From Azospirillum oryzae (lineage in GTDB: Bacteria; Pseudomonadota; Alphaproteobacteria; Azospirillales; Azospirillaceae), in NCBI RefSeq assembly GCF_008364795.1, contig NZ_VTTM01000007.1, positions 186,001 through 250,000 of the forward strand: a stretch of DNA of 64,000 nucleotides. Reading direction: 5' to 3'. A program made the position numbers and the translations under genes. The notes beneath the pieces were generated by a model. That model had not been told where the DNA came from. It saw nothing but the letters and a program-made list of their open reading frames with translations, and did not search any database. Shown here one piece after another: positions 16,576 through 24,636 of the stretch (within the stretch, counting starts at the first letter, position 1; each line of letters opens with the position of its first letter).

Positions 16576-17865
16576 ATGGCGCATATCGTCGTCCTGGGGG
16601 CGGGCATCGGGGGCATCCCGATGGCCTACGAAATGAAGGAACTGGCACGGCCGGGCGACCGGATCACCGTCGTGTCGAACAGCGACAGCTTCCAGTTCGT
16701 GCCGTCCAACCCCTGGGTGGCCGTGGGCTGGCGCAAGCGGGAGGACATCACCGTCCCGCTTGCCGAGCCTTTCGCCCGCAAGGGCATCGCCTTCACCCCC
16801 GTCGGCTGCCGTCAGGTGCGGCAGGAGGAGAACCGGCTGGAACTGAACGACGGCACCAGCCTCGACTACGACCATCTCGTGATCGCCACCGGCCCCGAAC
16901 TGGCCTTCGACGAGATCGAGGGTTTCGGTCCGCGGGCCAACACCATCTCCATCTGCCATGTCGACCATGCGGTGGAGGCGGCCGAGCGGTGGGAGGCGTT
17001 CTGCCGCGACCCCGGCCCGCTGGTGATCGGCGCGGTGCAGGGCGCCTCCTGCTTCGGCCCGGCCTATGAGTTCGCGATGATCGCCGACGCCGACCTGCGG
17101 CGCCGGAAGATCCGCCACAAGGTCCCCATCACCTTCATCAGTTCGGAACCCTATGTCGGCCATCTCGGGCTGGGCGGCGTCGGCGACACCAAGGGGCTGC
17201 TGGAATCGGCGCTGCGCGAGCGTCACATCAAGTGGATCGTCAACGCCCGCACCGACCGTTTCACCCCCGACGCCGTGCATGTCACGGAGATGGACGAGAA
17301 CGGCCGGGAGAAGGCGGCGCATGTGGTCGAAAGCCGCCTGACCATGATGCTGCCGGCCTTCCGCGGCATCGCCGCCCTGCGCGGTGCGGAGGGGCTGGTC
17401 AACCCGCGCGGCTTCGTCCTGGCCGACAAGCACCAGCGCAACCCGACCCACCGCAACGTCTTCGGCGTCGGCGTCTGCATCGCCATCCCGCCGGTGGAAA
17501 AGACGCCGGTGCCGGTCGGCGTGCCGAAGACCGGCTATATGATCGAAACGATGGTCACCGCCGCCGCCCGCAACATCCGCTCCCTGCTCGACGGCAAGGA
17601 GCCGGTGGAGGAAGCGACCTGGAGCGCGCTGTGCCTCGCCGATTTCGGCGACAGCGGCGTCGCCTTCATCGCCATGCCGCAGATTCCGCCGCGCAACGTC
17701 AACTGGTCGTCGCATGGACGCTGGGTCCATTTCGCCAAGATCGGGTTCGAGCGCTATTTCCTGCGCAAGGTCCGCAAGGGCATCAGCGAACCGGTGTACG
17801 AACGCTATGTGCTGAAGCTGCTCGGCGTGAAGCGGGTGCAGGAGCCGGCGACCACCGACGTGTGA
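16576..17865 (+). CDS. sqr: Sulfide:quinone oxidoreductase
   Basis: Oxidises sulfide to polysulfide or sulfane sulfur and passes electrons to the quinone pool at the inner membrane. The 429-residue flavoprotein has the N-terminal FAD motif (VVLGAGIGGIPMA) and GASCFGPAYEF, a hallmark of this family. The three redox cysteines fall at Cys127, Cys159 and Cys353 (ALCLADFGDSG), the same numbering as I know for the Rhodobacter capsulatus enzyme, so this is a true SQR and not an NADH dehydrogenase. The amphipathic C-terminus (RWVHFAKIGFERYFLRKVRKG) would dock to the membrane. AGGAGAGG precedes the ATG. It follows ArsR and DUF2892 in one probable operon. Confidence 0.94.
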   Translation: MAHIVVLGAGIGGIPMAYEMKELARPGDRITVVSNSDSFQFVPSNPWVAVGWRKREDITVPLAEPFARKGIAFTPVGCRQVRQEENRLELNDGTSLDYDHLVIATGPELAFDEIEGFGPRANTISICHVDHAVEAAERWEAFCRDPGPLVIGAVQGASCFGPAYEFAMIADADLRRRKIRHKVPITFISSEPYVGHLGLGGVGDTKGLLESALRERHIKWIVNARTDRFTPDAVHVTEMDENGREKAAHVVESRLTMMLPAFRGIAALRGAEGLVNPRGFVLADKHQRNPTHRNVFGVGVCIAIPPVEKTPVPVGVPKTGYMIETMVTAAARNIRSLLDGKEPVEEATWSALCLADFGDSGVAFIAMPQIPPRNVNWSSHGRWVHFAKIGFERYFLRKVRKGISEPVYERYVLKLLGVKRVQEPATTDV

Positions 17866-17982
17866 TGCCGAGAGGAGGTGGGCGCGGTTTCCGCTGGCGC
17901 GGCCAGGGCGGTTGAGGCCATGCTCCCGGAAATGCCGGACACCGGTCGATCCGGTGTCCGCACTTCAGGGAGACAGAGCATC

Positions 17983-18606
17983 GTGACCGCGCCCTTCATC
18001 CTCTACGGCAACGTGAATTCCCAGCCCGCGACCCGCATCGCGCTGTTCTTCCGGCTGGGCAACATTCCGTTCCAGTACCGCCATGTCGACCTGCGCAACG
18101 GCCAGCAGAAATCGCCCGAGTATCAGGCGATCAACCGCTTCGGCCGGGTGCCGACGCTGGTGCATGGCGACCGGTCGATTTCCGAATCCAGCGTGATCCT
18201 GCAATATCTGGCCGAACAGACCGGCCAGTTCGGCGGCCGTGACGATCTCGAAAAGATCCGCCTCGCCGAGTGGCTGAGCTGGCTGGCCGACGTGCTGCTG
18301 CCGGTCCAGCGCGCCCGCGCCGTGCGCAAGTTCAACGGCGATGCCAACGCCCTGCCCTGGATCGACGCCTCGGCGGCCAGCGGCATGAAGCTGTTCGACC
18401 AGCATCTGGCCGGCCGCAGCTTCATCGAGGGCGAGCGGCTGACCATCGCCGACATCTTCGCCTTCCCCTGGATCGACCTGCTGAATGAATCGGGGATCGA
18501 CGCCAAGGACTACCCCAATGTCCGGGCCTGGGCCGACCGCTTCCGCGCCCAGCCGGGCTACAAGCCGCAGTACGAGCTGATGCCGCAGGCGGACGCGGAG
18601 TGCTGA
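17983..18606 (+). CDS. Glutathione S-transferase family protein
   Basis: A 207-residue GST with an N-terminal thioredoxin-like domain (SQPATRIALFFRLGNIPFQYRHVDL, then the cis-Pro motif RVPTLVHGD and SESSVILQYLAE) and an all-helical C-terminal domain (LTIADIFAFPWIDLL). The GTG start has GGGAG about 10 nt upstream. It lies 117 bp after sqr on the same strand. A glutathione-linked role in disposing of persulfides or electrophiles would fit the neighbours, but this is inference from position. Confidence 0.9.
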   Translation: MTAPFILYGNVNSQPATRIALFFRLGNIPFQYRHVDLRNGQQKSPEYQAINRFGRVPTLVHGDRSISESSVILQYLAEQTGQFGGRDDLEKIRLAEWLSWLADVLLPVQRARAVRKFNGDANALPWIDASAASGMKLFDQHLAGRSFIEGERLTIADIFAFPWIDLLNESGIDAKDYPNVRAWADRFRAQPGYKPQYELMPQADAEC

Positions 18607-18623
18607 GGGCGGTATTCTTGCGG

Positions 18624-18684
18624 AGTTAGACCCCCACCTATCCTCCCCCGCCCAGCGGGGGAGGGTTAGGGTGGGGGTCTAACT
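18624..18684. terminator. Long GC-rich palindrome between convergent genes
   Basis: A perfect 15-bp outer stem (AGTTAGACCCCCACC and its complement) encloses a second stem built from CCTCCCCCGC. It lies between the convergent GST and ligase genes. It can terminate both transcripts and belongs in style to the GC-rich repeats of this genome. Confidence 0.65.
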
Positions 18685-18694
18685 TCGCACCCAC

Positions 18695-19924
18695 TCACCC
18701 CCGAACGTCGTCGATCACCTTGCCGTCGTTCGCCAGGCTCCCCGGCACCACGAACTCCACCGCCCCCTTCAGCTTGGTCACCGACGCCAGCGTCTCGCGG
18801 ATGGCGGCGGACAGTGCCTCGCCGGTTTCCTCCGCTTCGCAGCGAAGGGTCATCGTGTCGCTGGCATCCTGCCGCCCCACCACCAGACGGGCGCGGCCGA
18901 TCTGGGGATGGCGGCGCAGCACTTCGGCCACTTGGCTCGGGTGGACGAACATGCCCTTGACCTTGGTGGTCTGGTCGGCGCGGCCCATCCAGCCCTTCAG
19001 CCGCATGTTGGTCCGGCCGCAGGGGCTGGTCCCCGGCAGCACCGCCGACAGGTCGCCGGTGGCGAAACGGATCAGCGGATAGGCCGGGTTGAAGATGGTC
19101 ACCACCACCTCGCCGACCTCGCCGTCGGGAACCGGGTCGCCGGTGCCGGGGCGGACGATCTCCACGATGCAGCCCTCGTTCACCACCAGCCCGGACCGCG
19201 CCTCAGTCTCATAGGCGACGATGCCGAGATCCGCGGTGCCGTAGCATTGGTAGACCTCCAGCCCGCGCGCCTCGTAGAAGGCGCGGGCGTCGGGCAGATA
19301 GGGGCCGCCCGACACGCTGGCGATGCGGATCGACGACACGTCCAGCCCCAGCGCGTCGCCCTTCTCCAGGATGATCTTCAGGAAGTCGGGCGTGCCGATG
19401 TAGCCGCGCGGCTTCAGGCTGGCGACGACCTGGGCCTGCATCTCGGTGTTGCCGGTGCCGGCGGGGATGACGGCGCAGCCGACGGCGTGCGCCCCGGTCT
19501 CGAACATCGAGCCGGCGGGGGTCAGGTGATAGGCGAAGCAGTTGTGGGCGAGATCGCCGGCGCGGAAGCCGGCGGCGAACAGCGCGCGGGCGCTGCGCCA
19601 GGGATCGGCGCCATGCGGCTCCGGATCGTGGATCGGGCCGGGGGAGGCGAAGACGCGGGCCAGCCGGCCGATCTCCACCGCCGCCAGACCGCCGAAGGGC
19701 GGGCTCTCCTGCTGCAAGGCGATCAGGTCGGACTTCCGCGTCACCGGCAGGGTGGCCAGCGCGTTGCGGTCGTGGATCGACGCCGGGTCGATGTCGGCCA
19801 GCAGCCGGCGGAAATAGGGCGCCGCGTCCTTGGCGTGGTGCAGATGGACGGGCAGCGCCGCGAACTGCTCGGCCTCGCGCCGGTCGGAGGAACGGGTTTC
19901 GAGGTCGTCGTAGAAATCGGTCAT
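18695..19924 (-). CDS. Phenylacetate-CoA-ligase-like AMP-binding protein with altered P-loop
   Basis: A 409-residue protein of the PaaK-type acyl-CoA ligase family, which activates aryl acids through acyl-AMP. The fold markers are present: an LPVTRKSDL segment, YGTADLG, RFATGDLS and the C-terminal subdomain beginning at GRADQTTKVKGMFVHPSQV. The phosphate-binding loop, normally SSGTTGxPT, reads FASPGPIHDPEP, lacking the TTG core. Enzymes of this subgroup travel with liv-type importers, as here, where it is the last gene of the importer operon. It may use a specialised carboxylic acid taken up by the transporter, or adenylation may be impaired. The repeat at 19968-20086 separates it from livF. 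Confidence 0.85.
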   Translation of the reverse strand: MTDFYDDLETRSSDRREAEQFAALPVHLHHAKDAAPYFRRLLADIDPASIHDRNALATLPVTRKSDLIALQQESPPFGGLAAVEIGRLARVFASPGPIHDPEPHGADPWRSARALFAAGFRAGDLAHNCFAYHLTPAGSMFETGAHAVGCAVIPAGTGNTEMQAQVVASLKPRGYIGTPDFLKIILEKGDALGLDVSSIRIASVSGGPYLPDARAFYEARGLEVYQCYGTADLGIVAYETEARSGLVVNEGCIVEIVRPGTGDPVPDGEVGEVVVTIFNPAYPLIRFATGDLSAVLPGTSPCGRTNMRLKGWMGRADQTTKVKGMFVHPSQVAEVLRRHPQIGRARLVVGRQDASDTMTLRCEAEETGEALSAAIRETLASVTKLKGAVEFVVPGSLANDGKVIDDVRG

Positions 19925-19967
19925 GGTCGTTCGTCCGTTCAGGGGTCGGCCGATCATCGCCAGTTTT

Positions 19968-20086
19968 GCCCCCTCCCCATCCCTCCCCCGCTCCGCGGGA
20001 GAGGGGGCAGGACGCTCGCAGGAGTGTCGCAAAGGAGTGGCGGCAGTCCCCTCTCCCGCAAAGCGGGGGAGGGTAAGGGAGGGGGC
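19968..20086. repeat. Double-hairpin GC-rich repeat, copy 1
   Basis: A 119-bp element with two stem-loops, the first starting GCCCCCTCCC and the second ending GGGAGGGGGC, so its ends are inverted repeats. A copy of the same order and very similar sequence lies at 48470-48590. No coding potential and no transposase nearby. Confidence 0.75.
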
Positions 20087-20108
20087 ATCGAAGCCGACGC
20101 CTCCCCGC

Positions 20109-20963
<855 letters not shown>

Positions 20964-21052
20964 GCGGCACCTGAGCTTTTCGGAAATTGGGCTGGTCGGA
21001 AGAAGGGGGGCGCCCCCGCCGCGATGGGCGGAGGCGCCGGGTACTTGTCGGC

Positions 21053-22333
21053 TTACCAGCCCAGCCATTCCGGCTTGCGCGGGACGTCGACGGTGGTCAG
21101 CTTGTCCAGCTTGATGGTGCCGGCCTTGACCAGATCGGCGACGCTGGCGCCGGTCTCGCCCGACACCTTGGCGCGGTAGATGTTGACCGCCGTCATGCCG
21201 CGGTGGTCGTTCTCGGTCCAGGTCGACGGAACGCAGACGCCCTCGAGCCCGGCCGGAACCCAGTCCTTCTTCTGGTACATGCCCTTGCGGATGTTCGGAC
21301 CGGTGACGCCGCCGTTCTTCGACGCCCAGTCCATCGCCTCCTTCATGTAGAAGGCGGTGCAGACGCCGGCCATGTAATGCACCGGGCGATAGGCGTTCCC
21401 CGACGGATCGGAGAGCTTCGAGATTTCCATCAGCGTCTTCATGCCCGGCGCATCGCCGTTCCACGTCACCGACGTACGCATCGGGAACACCACGCCGTCG
21501 GCGGCGGCGCCGGCGGCCTTGGCGGCGTTCTCGTCCATGCCCCAGACATTGCCCATGAACTGCACCTTGGCGCCGACCGTCTGGCAGGCCTTCAGCACCG
21601 AGATGTTGGAGCCGGCGGTGTTGCCGAGATAGGCGTAGTTGACGCCGGATTCCTTCAGCGTCAGGCACTGGGCGGTGTAGTCGCCGGGGGTCAGGGCGAA
21701 CTGCACGGCCGGCAGCACCTCGAAGCCCAGTTCCTTGGCCAGCTGCTCGCCGGCTTCCTTCGGCGCGTTGGGATAGGGGTGGTTGGCGCCCATGTGGACG
21801 TATTTCGGCTTGCCCTGGCCGCCCTGCTTCTTCCAGTCCTCCGCCGCCCACATCAGCATGCCGCGCAGCGCGTCGGAATAGGACGGGCCGTAGAAGAAGT
21901 TGTAGGGCGCCGGCTTGGAGCCGTGCGGACCCTTGCCGGTCGGGTCGGTCAGGTGGCCGGAGTAGGAGCCGGAATAGGCCGGGATCTCGTCCTTGCCGAC
22001 GAAGCCGGTCAGCGCCTCGGTGTCGGCGGTGCCCCAGCCCTGCAGCGCCGCGATCTTGTCGCTGCCCGACGACCACTTCTTGTATTGGCTGATGGCGCGC
22101 GGCGCCTGATAGCCGTAGTCGACGGTGTCGACCGCCAGCTTGGTGCCGTTGACGCCGCCATGGGCGTTGATGTAGGCCAGCGCGTCCGACACGCCCTGCG
22201 CATAGGGCACGCCGACGTCCGACGTGGCGCCGGACTGGTCCGCCAGATGACCGACCGGAATGTCGGCGTAAGCGGTGGCGGAGGTCGCCAGCAGGAGCGC
22301 AGAGGTCGCGAAGAGCGCGGTCTTGATCGACAT
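21053..22333 (-). CDS. Liv-type ABC importer, periplasmic binding protein
   Basis: The substrate-binding protein (426 residues) of the importer, with a Sec signal peptide cut after ATAYA (about residue 23) and a type I periplasmic-binding fold (VGHLADQSGATSDVGVPYAQGVSDALAYIN at the mature start). It is longer than amino acid-binding LivJ and matches the subgroup that accompanies acyl-CoA ligases in such clusters. GGGGAG precedes the ATG. The ligand is unlikely to be leucine; two ligase-family proteins and the ligase-domain regulator in the same locus suggest a carboxylic acid, such as an aryl or fatty acid. That is inference. Confidence 0.93.
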   Translation of the reverse strand: MSIKTALFATSALLLATSATAYADIPVGHLADQSGATSDVGVPYAQGVSDALAYINAHGGVNGTKLAVDTVDYGYQAPRAISQYKKWSSGSDKIAALQGWGTADTEALTGFVGKDEIPAYSGSYSGHLTDPTGKGPHGSKPAPYNFFYGPSYSDALRGMLMWAAEDWKKQGGQGKPKYVHMGANHPYPNAPKEAGEQLAKELGFEVLPAVQFALTPGDYTAQCLTLKESGVNYAYLGNTAGSNISVLKACQTVGAKVQFMGNVWGMDENAAKAAGAAADGVVFPMRTSVTWNGDAPGMKTLMEISKLSDPSGNAYRPVHYMAGVCTAFYMKEAMDWASKNGGVTGPNIRKGMYQKKDWVPAGLEGVCVPSTWTENDHRGMTAVNIYRAKVSGETGASVADLVKAGTIKLDKLTTVDVPRKPEWLGW

Positions 22334-22386
22334 GGTGCGTTTACTCCCCATTCTGTTCTGTTTGTTGATCGGCAAAAGCGCTGGGT

Positions 22387-23460
22387 TCAGTGCGAGAAGG
22401 GATAGAGCTTCCAATAGGCCTTGATCTGCTTCCAGCGGTGGGCCAGCCCGTCGGGCTCGAACACCAGGAACAGGATGATGACGAGGCCGATCGACATTTC
22501 GCGCAGGAAGGCGATGTTGTCCTTCAGGTTCAGCGCGGTATCGATGGCGGTGCCGCTGACCAGCTTGGTCAGCGCCTGCATCGCCTCGGGCAGGAAGACC
22601 ATGAAGGCGGTGCCCATCAGCGTGCCCATGATCGAGCCCAGCCCGCCGATGATGATCATGCCCAGGAACTGGATCGAGAAGAGGATGGTGAAGCCCTCCA
22701 CCGACACGAACTGCAGGTAATGGGCGTACAGGGCACCGCCGATGCCGGCGTAGAAGGCGGAGATGCCGAAGGACATCGTCCGGTACTTCGTCAGGTTGAT
22801 GCCCATGATCTCGGCGGAGAGATAATGGTCGCGCACCGCCACCAGGGCGCGGCCATCGCGGGTCCGCATCAGGTTGGTGGCCAGGATGTACATCACCACC
22901 AGCGCCACCAGCGCCACGTAGAAGAAGCGCTCGTCGGTGTCGAAGGCGAAGCCGAAGATGGTCAGCGGCTCGGCGATGGTGCCGGCGGTGCCGCCGGTGA
23001 ACCAGTCGGCGCGGGCGAAGAAGTCCTGCAGGATGTACTGCGCCGCCAGCGTGGCGATGGCGAGGTACAGGCCCTTCAGCCGCGCCGCCGGCATGCCGAA
23101 CAGCAGCCCGACCAGCGTGGTGATGACCCCCGCCAGCGGGATGGCCAACGCCACCGGGACGCCGACACTGTTGCTGAGCCAGGCCGAGGCGAAGGCGCCG
23201 AAGCCGAAGAAGGCCGAATGGCCGATGGAGATCTGGCCGGTGAAGCCGACCAGGATGTTCAGACCCAGCGCGGCGATGCCGAGATAGCTGATCTGGATCA
23301 GCAGGCTGAGCCAGTAGCGGTCCATGAAGGCCGGGCAGGCCAGCAGGAGGACCACGCCCAGGATCGCGAAGTTGCGGCTGGTCTTGGTCGGGAAGATGGT
23401 GGTGTCGGTCCCGTAGGACGTCTTGTAATCGCCGCTCGGGATGATGCTGACGGATGCCAT
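22387..23460 (-). CDS. livM: Liv-type ABC importer, permease LivM
   Basis: A 357-residue inner-membrane permease with about ten hydrophobic segments. It has the LivM core NILVGFTGQISIGHSAFFGFGAFASA and the coupling-loop region VRDHYLSAEIMGINLTKYR near residues 215-235. It has an N-terminal cytosolic extension of ~30 residues. It sits 7 bp after livH in the same operon and pairs with LivH in the transporter core. Confidence 0.95.
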   Translation of the reverse strand: MASVSIIPSGDYKTSYGTDTTIFPTKTSRNFAILGVVLLLACPAFMDRYWLSLLIQISYLGIAALGLNILVGFTGQISIGHSAFFGFGAFASAWLSNSVGVPVALAIPLAGVITTLVGLLFGMPAARLKGLYLAIATLAAQYILQDFFARADWFTGGTAGTIAEPLTIFGFAFDTDERFFYVALVALVVMYILATNLMRTRDGRALVAVRDHYLSAEIMGINLTKYRTMSFGISAFYAGIGGALYAHYLQFVSVEGFTILFSIQFLGMIIIGGLGSIMGTLMGTAFMVFLPEAMQALTKLVSGTAIDTALNLKDNIAFLREMSIGLVIILFLVFEPDGLAHRWKQIKAYWKLYPFSH

Positions 23461-23467
23461 GGGGGCC

Positions 23468-24355
23468 TCACACGCGCTCGATGTCTTTGGTGCCGAACAG
23501 GCCGTAGGGCTTGATCATCAGGATGGCGATCAGGACGTAGAAGGGGGCGATCTCGTACATGTTGCCCCAGTTCAGCCACTGGCTGTCCAGGTAGTGCGCC
23601 ATGTTCTCCAGCACGCCGACGATCAGGCCGCCGACCACCGCGCCGATGACGCTGTCGAGACCGCCCAGGATCACCGCCGGGAACACCTTGATGCCGAAGA
23701 AGGACAGCGCCGACGACACGCCGTTGACCACGCCCACCGTGACGCCGGCCACCGCCGACACCATGGCGGAGATCGCCCAGCTCATCGCGAACATGTGGCG
23801 GACCGAGATGCCCAGCGACTGCGCCACCTGCTGGTCGAAGGCGGTGGCCCGCATGGCGAGACCGGTCCGCGAGTATTTGAAGAACCAGCCGAAGCCCGCC
23901 ATGATCAGGATCGAGATCAACAGCGACATCACGTAGACGGTCTGCACCTCCAGCCCGAACAGGTTCATGGTGGGGCTGGCGAAGATCGGCGGGAAGGGCT
24001 TGGCGAAGACGCCGAACATCCACTTCATCGCCGCCTGGAAGACGATCGACAGGCCGATCGTCACCATGATGACGGAGATGATCGGCTCGCCGATCATCGG
24101 CCTCAAGACGACGATCTGCAGGATGACGCCGAAGGCCAGCATGAAGACCAGCGTGATCGGGAAGCCGATCCAGAAGGGCAGCTGCCAGCTGGTCAGCAGC
24201 CACCAGCAAGTCCAGGCGCCGATCAGCAGGAATTCGCCCTGCGCGAAGTTGACGATGCGGCTGGCCTTGTAGATCAGCACGAAGGACATGGCGACCACGC
24301 CATACAGCGCGCCGACGATCAGGCCGTTGACGAGAAGCTGAAACAGAAGGGTCAT
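23468..24355 (-). CDS. livH: Liv-type ABC importer, permease LivH
   Basis: A 295-residue permease, LivM's partner. The family start LLFQLLVNGLIVGALYGVVAMSFVLIYKASRIVNFAQGEFLLIGAW is clear, and RATAFDQQVAQSLGISVRHMFAMSW marks the ATPase-coupling loop. The end PYGLFGTKDIERV is typical. It is separated from the upstream acyl-CoA synthetase gene by a 281-bp gap filled with palindromic repeats, yet strand and gene order indicate one functional operon. Confidence 0.95.
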   Translation of the reverse strand: MTLLFQLLVNGLIVGALYGVVAMSFVLIYKASRIVNFAQGEFLLIGAWTCWWLLTSWQLPFWIGFPITLVFMLAFGVILQIVVLRPMIGEPIISVIMVTIGLSIVFQAAMKWMFGVFAKPFPPIFASPTMNLFGLEVQTVYVMSLLISILIMAGFGWFFKYSRTGLAMRATAFDQQVAQSLGISVRHMFAMSWAISAMVSAVAGVTVGVVNGVSSALSFFGIKVFPAVILGGLDSVIGAVVGGLIVGVLENMAHYLDSQWLNWGNMYEIAPFYVLIAILMIKPYGLFGTKDIERV

Positions 24356-24385
24356 GGCGTGGCCTCGCCGATATGGGATCCAAAT

Positions 24386-24605
24386 CCCCCGATCCCCCCC
24401 ATCGCAAGCTGCGCTTGCGATGCCGACAGGCGAAGCGCAGCTTCGCCGAAAGGCGGGGAGAGGGTCGGGGTGAGGGGGTTGCGTGGTGAGGAGCGTCCGG
24501 CAGGCGGATCCCCCTCACCCATCCTCTCCCCACTTTCGGCGGACCAAAGGTCCGCCTGTCGCGTCAGCGCAAACTTCGTTTGCGCGTGAGCGGGGGGGAG
24601 AGGGG
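24386..24605. repeat. Inverted pair of two-hairpin palindromic repeats
   Basis: The gap holds four perfect hairpins: ATCGCAAG stem (24401-24421), GCGAAG stem (24430-24446), GGCGGACC stem (24538-24556) and GCGCAAA stem (24567-24585). Each pair is bordered by CTCTCCCC and runs of G. The left half is roughly the reverse complement of the right half, so this is two copies of one unit in inverted orientation. Confidence 0.7.
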
Positions 24606-24636
24606 TTTTCAGCGGTTGCATTGCTACGCGCTCTCC

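Noticed and set aside
16576-17865. Type II NADH dehydrogenase
   Set aside because: Three cysteines at 127, 159 and 353 and the GASCFGPAYEF motif identify sulfide:quinone oxidoreductase.
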